Shown here piece by piece: positions 1 through 6,368 of a stretch of 12,379 nucleotides of DNA. Below the pieces are notes generated by a model. That model was not told the DNA's origin and searched no databases. It saw only the letters and a program-made list of their open reading frames with translations. Location of the stretch: the NCBI GenBank assembly GCA_902775075.1, contig CACYKX010000079.1:1-12379 (forward strand), written 5' to 3'. Positions within the stretch are counted from its first letter, which is position 1, and the number at the start of each line of letters is the position of its first letter. Position numbers and translations under genes: made by a program. The stretch is from an uncultured Prevotellaceae bacterium. GTDB lineage: Bacteria; Bacteroidota; Bacteroidia; Bacteroidales; Bacteroidaceae.

Positions 1-2
1 AA

Positions 3-146
3 AAAGTCAATTATCAGGAAGTCTACGATCTGTATCAGCTGTGCAGTGAGACTAAGGATCTGAAGGAGTTCTGCTCCGAGTATGGTGTCAACTATGACAT
101 GTTTATGAACTCAAACTGTAACTTGCATTTAAAGTCCAGAAGCTAA
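3..146 (+). pseudogene. Fragment resembling an IS66-type accessory ORF
   Basis: An open frame enters from the left edge and runs 47 codons to a TAA. It contains an acidic/tyrosine-rich helical stretch (YDLYQLCSETKDLKEFC, followed by an YGVNYDMFMN segment). From memory this looks like the N-terminal helix-turn-helix part of the small accessory ORF found in Bacteroidetes IS66 elements, which is normally 100 residues or more. After MFMN the sequence stops looking conserved, and a second frame is open from 122 to 250, which suggests a frameshift or recombination junction near 110-140. I see no other IS66 gene in the window, so this is a remnant or an element cut by the window edge. The family assignment is tentative. 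Confidence 0.3.
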
Positions 147-334
147 CTCCCGATCAGATTAAAGTGCGACGGGAGCGACGGTTCAAGACTATAGTCAGCA
201 AAGAAACCTATGACAAGCGGCAATTGCTGCCCTGTTATATCAAAATATAGGTTAAACTTGGAAAATCATTTTTTTTGCGTAATCTACATAACCGGCTGAA
301 AAACAGCCGGGAGATGTGGTGTAGCGGAAAATAA
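147..334. other. Decayed stretch with one perfect hairpin
   Basis: No gene is supported here. The frame at 122-250 (about 42 codons, basic in the middle) has no family I recognise. A perfect 7-bp inverted repeat lies at 292-298 and 304-310 (CCGGCTG, loop of five bases, CAGCCGG). It is not followed by a T run on either strand, so I do not call it a terminator. A run of T at about 269-276 precedes it. The region separates the transposon-like fragment from the glycosyltransferase remnant and probably records an old insertion/deletion. Confidence 0.4.
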
Positions 335-481
335 GACGTTTACAATGTGGATGACTTCAATCAGGCTCTTCGTGATCTCTCCAATCACCCACATCAGTTG
401 TTGTCCATGCGCTACGCGGCAAGAGAGCATGCCAGATCGTTAAGCATTGATAAGTTTCATCAGGTATTTTGTAAGTTATAG
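335..481 (+). pseudogene. C-terminal remnant of a GT4-like glycosyltransferase
   Basis: An open frame of about 48 codons ends at TAG 479-481 and opens just after an in-frame TAA at 332-334. It reads DVYNVDDFNQALRDLSNHP and then a helical tail (YAAREHARSLSIDKFHQVF). This is the usual ending of GT-B family 4 glycosyltransferases: a 'nvdDfa.al..L..hp' helix, then '..ar..a...fs.dk....f'. There is no start codon and no upstream catalytic domain (no EX7E motif), so more than 85% of the gene is missing. The stop lies 3 nt before the acetyltransferase start at 485, the spacing of an intact operon, so a complete gene probably once stood here and was destroyed from its 5' side. Confidence 0.6.
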
Positions 482-484
482 TTC

Positions 485-1147
485 ATGAGTCTTTATACCC
501 TTTACCTCCATTTTGTCGTATATCCCTATTCTCTCATTTTCTGCCTGCGCTACCTGCCGTTGCGCCAGGCAATTCATATACCTATATTAATAGCACCCAG
601 CGTGAAGATAGGAAAAATGAAGCGTGGTCGGATAGTCCTTACCAAATGTCATCGGTCGATGGTCATCATCGGCCTGCCGGGTACGGAGGGACGTGGGCAG
701 TGCCGGTCGCTGCTGTCGGTGCATCGTGGGGGCCGGCTTGTCTTTCATGGCAGCGCGACGATGGCTAAAGGTACAAGAGTGGTCGTAGATCATGGTGAGA
801 TGGAAGTAGGCGAAGGCTTCTTCTGTAACTGCGACAGCTCGTTTTATTGCACCCAGCATATCTCCATCGGTCCGGAGGCTCTTCTCGGTTGGAATGTGAA
901 CATGAACACCACCAATGGGCATCGTGTCTTCGACAATGGTGTAGAAAAGCCTATGGAGGGTGACATACATGTCGGTTGTCATGTGTGGATTGGCTCATGG
1001 GCGAATATTGCGAAGTCGACGAGTATCGCAGATGGTTGTATCGTGGCACAGAGTTCTCTTGTCGGCGGCGGACACGACACACCGAATACGCTCATTGCCG
1101 GTATGCCGGCAAAGGATATCAAAAACAATTATACATGGAAAGGATGA
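485..1147 (+). CDS. Hexapeptide-repeat (left-handed beta-helix) O-acetyltransferase
   Basis: A 220-residue protein probably transfers an acetyl group from acetyl-CoA to a sugar of the surface polysaccharide in the cytoplasm. The N-terminal ~35 residues are hydrophobic and aromatic; from about residue 75 hexapeptide-like turns begin. The C-terminal half carries the signature of the maltose/galactoside acetyltransferase-like group: ISIGPEALLGWNV, a probable catalytic His at 146 in TTNGH, HVWIGSWANI at 166-175, and the closing IAGMPAKDI at 204-212. Sugar O-acetyltransferases of this group are typically 180-220 residues. The ATG at 485 follows the stop of the upstream remnant by 3 nt, and the 3' end overlaps the next gene in an ATGA junction, so it is translationally coupled. 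A serine acetyltransferase is less likely given the context. The substrate cannot be read from sequence. Confidence 0.85.
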   Translation: MSLYTLYLHFVVYPYSLIFCLRYLPLRQAIHIPILIAPSVKIGKMKRGRIVLTKCHRSMVIIGLPGTEGRGQCRSLLSVHRGGRLVFHGSATMAKGTRVVVDHGEMEVGEGFFCNCDSSFYCTQHISIGPEALLGWNVNMNTTNGHRVFDNGVEKPMEGDIHVGCHVWIGSWANIAKSTSIADGCIVAQSSLVGGGHDTPNTLIAGMPAKDIKNNYTWKG

Positions 1148-2136
1148 ACCGACGGCCAATACTCAGCATCATTGTGCCTGTTTACAACGTGGAGGCCTAT
1201 CTGGAGCGGTGCTTGCTCTCTTGTATTCATCAGGATATCCCTCACGATGATTATGAGATTATCGTGGTCAATGATGGATCTACAGACGGAAGTCTACAAG
1301 TGGCAGAAAGAATGGCCAAAAAAAATAGGAACATTAAGGTTGTCTCTCAGCCCAATGGAGGATTGAGTGCGGCACGCAATACGGGTATGCAGCACGCTGG
1401 CGGCAAGTATTACATGTTTGTCGACTCTGATGATTATCTTTTCGATAATATTTTAAGTACGCTCTTGAAAACATGTGAAGAAAGCAAATTGGATTTACTT
1501 TGCTTCTGGACATGTTTTGAAAGTCAAGGCAAGATGTGGGAAACACAGCATCAGCCGTTTGACGAGCATCGCGTATATGATGGTGAGTATGCATTGTTGC
1601 ATGGCATGAGGATTGACTCCGTATGGCAATATGTATATCGGGCTGAGCTTATCAAGAAATTGAAGTTGGAATTTCCCCAAGGCCGTAACCATGAAGATAT
1701 TCCTTTCAACATGAAGTTATTTCCTTTTGCTAATCGTGTGATATTTTGTCACACTATTGGTTATCATTATTGTCTCGACCGTCCCTCCATCATGCGAACT
1801 GACAATATGGAAAAAAACTTTAAGTTGATGATGGATAACCTGCAAACAGTAAGTGAGATAAAAACATTTGCTCAAAGGGAGAATATAACAAAAGAATTGG
1901 AGGACTACTATGTACGTAGGATGAACAGTTTGGAAATGTCTCATTTTGACATGTTCTTGAAAAATAAGTATTCATGGCAATATGTTCAAAGGTATGTCAA
2001 TGCGGCACGGGCATTAGGCGTTTATCCTATTCATGGTGCTACCCTCACCGCAAAGGGTACGTTGGCTAAGACCATCTTCAACTCTTATGCTGCCCTGTGG
2101 CTCATTCACCATGTCTATCATCTTTTTAAGAAATAA
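1144..2136 (+). CDS. GT2 family glycosyltransferase (first of two)
   Basis: A 330-residue GT-A fold glycosyltransferase expected to add one sugar from a nucleotide-sugar donor to the lipid-linked repeat unit at the inner face of the cytoplasmic membrane. Visible motifs: LSIIVPVYN at 7-15, VVNDGSTDGS at 41-50, NGGLSAARNTG at 71-81, the metal-binding DSDD at 94-97 (VDSDDYLF) and a probable catalytic ED pair at 184-185 (NHEDIPF). The length suits a single-domain GT2 enzyme. The frame stays open upstream to 976, but that extension lies inside the acetyltransferase and is unlike GT2 N-termini. I choose ATG 1144, which overlaps the upstream stop (ATGA); ATG 1135 is a near alternative, adding three residues. 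A run of eight A at 1318-1325 is in frame. The next gene follows 3 nt after the stop. Confidence 0.92.
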   Translation: MNRRPILSIIVPVYNVEAYLERCLLSCIHQDIPHDDYEIIVVNDGSTDGSLQVAERMAKKNRNIKVVSQPNGGLSAARNTGMQHAGGKYYMFVDSDDYLFDNILSTLLKTCEESKLDLLCFWTCFESQGKMWETQHQPFDEHRVYDGEYALLHGMRIDSVWQYVYRAELIKKLKLEFPQGRNHEDIPFNMKLFPFANRVIFCHTIGYHYCLDRPSIMRTDNMEKNFKLMMDNLQTVSEIKTFAQRENITKELEDYYVRRMNSLEMSHFDMFLKNKYSWQYVQRYVNAARALGVYPIHGATLTAKGTLAKTIFNSYAALWLIHHVYHLFKK

Positions 2137-2139
2137 GTT

Positions 2140-3105
2140 ATGCCAAAGGTATCTGTAATTACCCTTGTCTACAATGCCGAGCGTTTCTTGGAGCGGTGCG
2201 TGCGCAGCTTGATGGAACAAAGCCTCGATGATATAGAGTATATATTCGTAGATGACGCGTCGACTGATGGGAGCATGGCTGTCCTGGAAAGGACATTGAC
2301 GGATTATCCCAATAGGAATTGCCAAGTGAAGCTGATTAAGAACGAGCAAAACCTGGGACAGGCCAAGTCTCGGTTGAGAGCCATTAAGGCTACTACGGGC
2401 GACTTTGTCATTCATTGTGATTCTGACGACTATGTAGACAGAAATATGTATAAGGTGCTTTACAACAAGGCAATCGGTGAGCATCTCGATATGGTGTGGT
2501 GTGATTTCTACAGGACGGATGGAAAGCAAACCACGGTATGCCGACAGCATCCGGCCAGCGACAGTCTGACGTTCGTAAAGGATATGCTGACGGGTAAAAG
2601 AATGGGGACGTTGTGGAGCCACTTGGTCAAGGGTAGTATAGTGAGAGAACAGCAATATCTGTCGCCAGCCTCCAACTTAATGGAAGATGTGGTGCTGCTC
2701 ATACAGTATGCCTACAATGCGCATTCATTAGGATATGTCGATCAACCTCTTTATTACTATTATCATAGTGCGACGTCGATATCGCAGAACGCGGACCCGG
2801 AAAAGATGTTGTGGCAGGTGAAGGAGATGGACAAGAACATAGCGGTGATCGCAGCTTTTCTGGAGGACATGGGATGGGGTCATCAGCTGAAGCACTATAT
2901 TGACTACCGCAAATACTTTAATAAGAGGTGGCTGCTGCCCATCATCGACAGTCCAAGGAAATGCAAGCTGTGGCTGGAGGAATACCCGGAAATCAATCTG
3001 TCGTTGTTCTTCAATCCGCTGTTGACGAAGTGGGACAAGATCATCAGCCTTTTGGTCGAGACCCGGCTGTATCCGTTGATGCGGAAGATCATCAGAGGAA
3101 GATAG
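2140..3105 (+). CDS. GT2 family glycosyltransferase (second of two)
   Basis: A 321-residue GT-A glycosyltransferase, the downstream partner of the previous gene and probably the next sugar-transfer step. Motifs: VSVITLVYNAERFLERC at 4-20, VDDASTDGS at 37-45, NLGQAKSRLRAI at 71-82, DSDD at 94-97 (CDSDDYVD) and a probable catalytic ED at 182-183 (NLMEDVVLL). Only 3 nt separate it from the preceding stop, so the two are cotranscribed with the acetyltransferase. It shares the same architecture as its neighbour, but the sequences differ outside the core motifs, so this is not a recent duplication. The C-terminus is rich in basic and aromatic residues (MRKIIRGR), suggesting membrane association. 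The gene run ends here, at the repeat island. Donor and acceptor sugars are unknown. Confidence 0.92.
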   Translation: MPKVSVITLVYNAERFLERCVRSLMEQSLDDIEYIFVDDASTDGSMAVLERTLTDYPNRNCQVKLIKNEQNLGQAKSRLRAIKATTGDFVIHCDSDDYVDRNMYKVLYNKAIGEHLDMVWCDFYRTDGKQTTVCRQHPASDSLTFVKDMLTGKRMGTLWSHLVKGSIVREQQYLSPASNLMEDVVLLIQYAYNAHSLGYVDQPLYYYYHSATSISQNADPEKMLWQVKEMDKNIAVIAAFLEDMGWGHQLKHYIDYRKYFNKRWLLPIIDSPRKCKLWLEEYPEINLSLFFNPLLTKWDKIISLLVETRLYPLMRKIIRGR

Positions 3106-3167
3106 CCTAAGGCGAGCATCGCGCTCACTACTCCACGCAAGCTCCTCTTCTTCACGCACCAGGCTGT
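3106..3167. other. Spacer between glycosyltransferase operon and repeat island
   Basis: Sixty-two bases with no gene. The last part (about 3150-3167) already resembles a degenerate start of the 45-bp CCAAG-type repeat. No terminator with a T run is visible after the glycosyltransferase stop. Confidence 0.4.
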
Positions 3168-3347
3168 GAAGGGCACCAAGGCTACGTAGATAAGATAGAT
3201 GCAGGAAGGTCTTCGATAGGCACAGCCTCGAAGAGGCTGACTCATCCGTAACCCCAGTCTAAGCGAGCACAGCGAGTGCAGACTGGGGGTTAGAAATAGG
3301 CACTATCTACTGCCTCTCAGCCTCGAAGAGGTTGACTAGCAGAATGC
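3168..3347 (+). repeat. Left block, copy 1 (A1), with three hairpins
   Basis: It matches 3600-3778 with about 22 differences, nearly all outside the stems. It holds a perfect 7-bp hairpin CAGCCTC/GAGGCTG with a GAA loop (3223-3239), a 9-bp stem CCCCAGTCT/AGACTGGGG (3252-3260 with 3280-3288), and a second CAGCCTC-GAA-GAGGTTG hairpin with one G-T pair (3318-3334). These are the kind of subterminal hairpins recognised by Y1 transposases. Confidence 0.75.
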
Positions 3348-3357
3348 ACATCATCTC

Positions 3358-3487
3358 TTACGCACGTTGTGCAGTGTACCTCTTCGAGGCACGTACTTGA
3401 GAGATAGTATCGGGACCCAACCCCAGGCTGCGGTTGCTTCGCTCCCTTAGCCAGGGGTTAAAGAAAAGTCAGCCTCTTCGAGGCTGG
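3358..3487 (+). repeat. Right block, copy 1 (B1)
   Basis: 130 bp, identical to 4311-4440 except at two positions. It contains an 11-bp stem (3419-3429 with 3449-3459; one mismatch at 3453 caused by A instead of T) and a terminal hairpin CAGCCTC-TTC-GAGGCTG (3470-3486), the reverse complement of the left-block hairpin. The two ends are therefore in inverse orientation, as in paired REP-type sequences. Confidence 0.8.
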
Positions 3488-3495
3488 TGGTAGCC

Positions 3496-3630
3496 CATCG
3501 CCAAGCTGGGAAGACCGCAAAGGAGAAGCAAAGAAAGATTCATCGCCAAGCTGGGAAGACCGCAAAGGAGAAGCAAAGAATGATCTCTCGCTAAGCCGAG
3601 AAGGGCACCAAGACTATGCAGATAATATGG
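3496..3630 (+). repeat. 45-bp tandem repeat, two near-identical copies plus a degenerate third
   Basis: Copy 1 (3496-3540) and copy 2 (3541-3585) are identical for about 40 bases, beginning CATCGCCAAGCTGGGAAGAC. A degenerate third unit (about 3586-3630, CTCTCGCTAAGCCGAGAAGG) runs into the left block of the transposase element. The same family recurs three times at 4450-4583. The short minus-strand frame over this stretch only translates the repeat and is not a gene. Confidence 0.75.
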
Positions 3631-3778
3631 ATGCATGAAGGTTTTAGGTAGGCACAGCCTCGAAGAGGCTGACTTATCCATAACCCCAGTCTAAGCGAGC
3701 GTAGCGAGTGCAGACTGGGGGTAGAGGCAGGCGTTATCAACTGCCTCCCAGCCTCGAAGAGGTTGACTAGCAGGATGC
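3600..3778 (+). repeat. Left block, copy 2 (A2), directly upstream of tnpA
   Basis: This is the partner of 3168-3347. The hairpin CAGCCTC-GAA-GAGGCTG lies at 3655-3671, followed by a CCCCAGTCT/AGACTGGGG stem and a second GAA-loop hairpin. Stem bases are unchanged from copy 1, while the linkers have diverged. An A-rich leader (3781-3807) leads to the tnpA start. Confidence 0.75.
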
Positions 3779-3807
3779 GCAAATAAAAAATAGTAAAAAA
3801 GCATTAT

Positions 3808-4251
3808 ATGAGCTATACATGTCTACTTTACAATGTCGTTATTCGCACGAAGCGCAGTGAGCCAACGATATGTGAAGACCACGAACGCGAGTTATATGCA
3901 TATATCTATGAGTTCCTGAAGAACCACGACTGCAAGCTTTATCGTTTGAATGGCATGCCGGATCATCTTCATATCCTCGTTAGCATCCATCCTTCTATCG
4001 CTTTGTCTGACCTTTTGCGTGATTTAAAGACCGCGACGAGCAAGATGATGAAAGCTGACAGACAGAAGTTCCCCATGTTCGATGGTTGGGGTTCTGAATA
4101 TTTTGCTTGTACGGTCAGTCTCAGCAAGAAAGAGAAGGTAAGGGAGTATATTATCAATCAGAAAGAACATCATAAGCATATCAAGACACGTGATGAAATT
4201 ATACAGCTCTGCGAGGAGAATGGGATACCATATAATGAAAAGTATATATAA
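3808..4251 (+). CDS. tnpA: Y1 (HUH) transposase, IS200/IS605 TnpA / RAYT-like
   Basis: A 147-residue tyrosine transposase that would cut and rejoin single-stranded DNA at hairpin-marked ends. The HUH metal site is His53 and His55 in PDHLHILVSIHP. The nucleophilic tyrosine is probably Tyr114 in VREYIINQKEHH, with Gln118 and the following histidines completing the active-site helix. Between them, FDGWGSEYFACTVS (91-104) matches the conserved W..GY.AFSVS-type segment of the COG1943 family. The length (about 140-150 residues) is normal and all catalytic residues are present, so it looks intact. The start is ATG 3808 behind an A-rich leader with no Shine-Dalgarno. It lies between left and right palindromic blocks. 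It could be classed as IS200-like or as a domesticated RAYT; the multiplicity of palindromes favours the latter only weakly. Confidence 0.9.
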   Translation: MSYTCLLYNVVIRTKRSEPTICEDHERELYAYIYEFLKNHDCKLYRLNGMPDHLHILVSIHPSIALSDLLRDLKTATSKMMKADRQKFPMFDGWGSEYFACTVSLSKKEKVREYIINQKEHHKHIKTRDEIIQLCEENGIPYNEKYI

Positions 4252-4310
4252 TCTTCATGGGCTTCTCTCAGAGACTCGGATAGGCCAACTATCAGAAAGC
4301 GTAGAATTTG

Positions 4311-4440
4311 TTACGCACGTTGTGCAGTGTACCTCTTCGAGGCACGTACTTGAGAGATAGTATCGGGACCCAACCCCAGGCTGCGGTTGCTTCGCTCCCT
4401 TAGCCTGGGGTTAAAGAAAAGTCAGCCTCTCCGAGGCTGG
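4311..4440 (+). repeat. Right block, copy 2 (B2)
   Basis: 130 bp, 128 identical to 3358-3487. Here the 11-bp stem AACCCCAGGCT/AGCCTGGGGTT (4372-4382 with 4402-4412) is perfect. The terminal hairpin carries a TCC loop (CAGCCTC-TCC-GAGGCTG). It starts 60 bp after the tnpA stop. Confidence 0.8.
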
Positions 4441-4449
4441 TTATAAGCG

Positions 4450-4632
4450 CTTGCCAAGCCGCATAGGATACGAAGGAAAACATAGAATAAACTCTTGCCA
4501 AACCGCATGAGATATGAAGGAATAGCAAAGAATAATCTCTCGCCAAGCCGCAAAGATCGCAAAGAATACGCAAAGTCATGTTCATAAATCCTTGCGGAAA
4601 CTTAGCGTCCTTAGCGGCTTTGCGAGAAGAGA
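4450..4632. repeat. Three degenerate 45-bp units closed by an inverted arm (Bacteroidetes CCAAG/GCAAAG repeat)
   Basis: Units start at about 4450, 4494 and 4539 (periods 44 and 45), each with a TTGCCAA- or TCGCCAAG-type start and A-rich GCAAAG-type words. The last unit (4539-4578, CTCGCCAAGCCGCAAAGATC...) faces an inverted arm at about 4590-4628 (CTTAGCGTCCTTAGCGGCTT...TGCGAG), so the end of the block can fold as a long imperfect hairpin. The same repeat family appears at 3496-3630, 8750-8782 and 10431-10632. No gene is supported in 4252-4648. Confidence 0.7.
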
Positions 4633-4648
4633 CTAAAGAAAGATAAAG

Positions 4649-5628
4649 ATGAACGTTCATTACGAATATATTGATAGGCTGAAAGGCCTTGCCATCATTT
4701 TTGTGGTCATGGGTCATGTGTTGCTTTATTGCTGTTGCTCGTGCGATTTTCCCCGTGCGTTGACAGATTTTATTGGTAAAAGTATTTATTCTTTTCATAT
4801 GCCCCTGTTCATGTTTCTCTCCGGCATTGTGGTCAGCGACTTTCCACATGCATCCAAGTTGCGAAGGAAGTTGCCCCAATGGCTGGTGCCGTGTGTGGTC
4901 ATTGGGCTTATATATACTTTCACGATTGGTGATTCTGTTCGCAGCTTTGTTACTAACGATTTCAAAGGTGGCTACTGGTATCTCTTTGTACTCTCAGAGT
5001 TTTACGTCATTCTGTCCTTGTGCTTTTTGTTTCCCCTGCGATTTCGCCATCACTGGTTGGGACAGATTCTGTTAGGGGGGGTATAATGGTTGCGCTGAGA
5101 GTTGGCGTGGCATTCTTGCCTCCTACAGTAGTTGGCACACTCAGCCTGAATATGGTTTACGGCAATTGGATGTACTTCTTTGCGGGATTTTTCGTCCGGC
5201 AGCATGTGAGGGCGTTGAAGTTCATGTGCAACGACTATGTTGAGGTCCTGTGCCTTGTGGGTATCGTGGTATATTTCGCCTTTGACCTGCAGGTAGTCCG
5301 TCGCTTCTTCCCTTTCCTGCCGATAGGTGTCTTGATATGCGCTTTTCGTAGGCGGGAGCACAGTGGAGGTTTCGTCAACAGCCAGTTGTCATGGATAGGC
5401 AAGAACACCTTATATATATATGTTCTGCATTATTTCCTCTTATCAACGGTCAGTTTGAAACTGATCTATGAACCCATCGTGGCAACGCATAACTATCTTG
5501 CAGAACTGGTGCTTATCCTTGCCATGTCACTGGTGTTGGCCTATGTCAGTGCATGTGTCGGTAGGATCCTGCGAAGTAACCGCTTGTTAAGGCTTGTGCT
5601 ATTCGGAAATGCATTAGCCCCTCTTTAG
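4649..5628 (+). pseudogene. Membrane acyltransferase (Acyl_transf_3) split by a frameshift at a seven-G tract; possible phase-OFF allele
   Basis: Two overlapping frames together make one Acyl_transf_3 protein. The first (4649-5086, 145 residues) has IDRLKGLAIIFVVMGH at 8-23 with the family Arg and His, and FHMPLFMFLSG at 49-59, then hydrophobic helices. It reads TTA GGG GGG GTA TAA and stops. The second frame continues with IMVALRVGVAFLPP and several more membrane helices, including an NTLYIYVLHYFLL motif, to 5628. Adding one G (eight) or removing two rejoins the frames into about 326 residues, the normal family size. These enzymes sit in the cytoplasmic membrane and acylate surface sugars. 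The stop overlaps an ATG (TAATG, 5084-5088), so the C-terminal half might be translated separately. It may be a phase-variable gene, a fixed mutation or a sequencing error. Confidence 0.8.
5075..5081 (+). repeat. Poly-G tract, seven G, frame-breaking
   Basis: Seven consecutive G inside the acyltransferase gene, around codon 143. At seven the frame reaches TAA within two codons; at eight it continues to 5628. This is a candidate slipped-strand mispairing site. Confidence 0.8.
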
Positions 5629-5720
5629 CTCTCCCTAAGAGTGAGAGAAACGAGATACCGGTGTAGCGGATGCCGTCAGGGGGTTAGGATGGGGATAATT
5701 AAATAATTGGCTATATAACA
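5629..5720. other. Intergenic leader before darT
   Basis: Ninety-two bases without a gene. A weak CTCTC/GAGAG inverted repeat lies just after the acyltransferase stop (about 5631-5649), with no T run. The last 30 bases become AT-rich (ATAATTAAATAATTGG, then TATATAACA before the ATG) and could hold the promoter for the toxin-antitoxin pair; a TAATTGG at about 5703-5709 only loosely resembles the Bacteroidetes -7 element TAnnTTTG. Confidence 0.35.
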
Positions 5721-6353
5721 ATGAAATCGGAATCTATTACTGTCGCCATGCGAATGGTACACATAAAGAATATTCCTCATATTTTAGCGCATGGCATAAC
5801 ACATCGAAATTCTGATCAGGCTGATAAGAACTATATATCCATTGGAGATAGTAGTTTGATTGTATCAAGGTCGGAATGGAAAATACCAAGCACGGACTAT
5901 AATTTAGGCGATTTTATTCCATTTTATTTTGGTCCCAGAACGCCAATGTTGTACGAGATTCAACATGGGTTTAACAATGTCGAGAGAAGGGAACCGCAAG
6001 AGATAGTATATTGTATAATATCTCTCCAAGATGTTATTGATAATGCATTAGAAGGATTTTTTACTGACGGTCATGCAAAGAATGCCATGACGACATTTTA
6101 CAGTAACGAACATCTGGGAGATATCAGCTGTTTTGTTAGCCGTAAAGATGTCTTTGAACGTAATTGGGGACCTCAGTATGACAACACGGGAGAAACAAAG
6201 CGTAAGAAATCTGCCGAATTGTTACTAAAGAATGATTTGGCTTCGAAGTATATAAAGTGGTTCGCTGTGTACAATAAGGAGGCGGAATCAACGTTGATTA
6301 GTTATGGCGTAAATCAAAAAAAGATTTTAGTCAGACAAGATTTTTATTTCTAA
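5721..6353 (+). CDS. darT: DarT: DNA ADP-ribosyltransferase toxin (formerly DUF4433)
   Basis: A 210-residue toxin of the DarTG system. Known DarT enzymes use NAD+ to attach ADP-ribose to thymidine (or guanosine) in single-stranded DNA, blocking replication; DarTG systems act in phage defence. Recognisable features: VHIKNIPHILAHGI at 13-26 (His14, the NAD-pocket H..N motif), Arg50 at the place of the conserved Arg, DFIPFYFGPRTPMLYEI at 64-80, TDGHA with His118, and the catalytic Glu166 in KKSAELLL. All match the Thermus DarT pattern as I recall it, so the toxin looks catalytically intact. The length is typical (200-220). The ATG at 5721 gives ten residues before the first conserved strand. The antitoxin darG begins 15 nt after the stop, so they form one operon. 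By eye the pair is more AT-rich than the flanking sugar genes, which suggests acquisition. Confidence 0.93.
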   Translation: MKSESITVAMRMVHIKNIPHILAHGITHRNSDQADKNYISIGDSSLIVSRSEWKIPSTDYNLGDFIPFYFGPRTPMLYEIQHGFNNVERREPQEIVYCIISLQDVIDNALEGFFTDGHAKNAMTTFYSNEHLGDISCFVSRKDVFERNWGPQYDNTGETKRKKSAELLLKNDLASKYIKWFAVYNKEAESTLISYGVNQKKILVRQDFYF

Positions 6354-6368
6354 AAGTAGCTATCCTTC

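Larger units (their letters stand above)
3168..3487 (+). mobile_element. Putative non-autonomous (transposase-less) derivative of the adjacent IS200/IS605-like element
   Basis: This 320-bp unit contains a left block (3168-3347) and a right block (3358-3487), separated by only 10 bp. The same two blocks flank the transposase gene further on (3600-3778 and 4311-4440), where they are 532 bp apart. The simplest reading is an internally deleted copy that kept both palindromic ends and lost tnpA: a MITE-like or PATE-like (palindrome-associated) element that could be moved in trans. By eye the left blocks are about 88% identical and the right blocks 128/130 identical. The first ~40 bp of the left block also resemble the 45-bp repeat family, so the true mobile end may lie inside the block. 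No coding capacity is credible. Confidence 0.6.
3600..4440 (+). mobile_element. IS200/IS605-like single-gene element (REP/RAYT-type)
   Basis: About 840 bp: left palindromic block, one Y1 transposase gene, right palindromic block. There is no tnpB/iscB companion, which fits IS200-type or REP-associated (RAYT) organisation. There are no terminal inverted repeats of the DDE type and no obvious target duplication, as expected for single-strand HUH transposition. The left and right blocks each carry the CAGCCTC hairpin, in opposite orientation. Because a transposase-less copy sits immediately upstream, the gene product could act on both. Exact ends cannot be fixed without an empty site. Confidence 0.65.

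Noticed and set aside
292..310. Rho-independent terminator at the CCGGCTG/CAGCCGG hairpin
   Set aside because: No T run follows the stem on either strand.
976..1143. Longer N-terminus of the first GT2 gene starting at 976
   Set aside because: It lies wholly inside the acetyltransferase gene in another frame, lacks GT2 features, and the ATGA overlap at 1144 gives a standard GT2 start.
1318..1325. Run of eight A in the first GT2 gene as a phase-variation tract
   Set aside because: It is in frame and encodes ordinary Lys-Lys-Asn. A runs of this size are common in AT-moderate genes, and no partner tract or broken allele is seen.
2014..3245. Minus-strand frames opposite the second GT2 gene and its downstream repeats (2014-2655, 2728-3159, 2904-3245)
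   Set aside because: They are shadows of the GT2 gene, with no recognisable motifs.
3496..3585. CRISPR array
   Set aside because: The units are adjacent with no variable spacers of constant length, and there are no cas genes.
3469..3681. Minus-strand 70-codon frame with repeated LLLLCGLPSLA
   Set aside because: The amino-acid repeat is only a translation of the 45-bp tandem repeat. Similar spurious frames at 3591-3782, 4400-4879 and 10177-10641 read through repeats.
4649..5628. Two independent genes at 4649-5086 and 5020-5628
   Set aside because: Neither half is a complete Acyl_transf_3 protein; joined at the G tract they give one of normal length.
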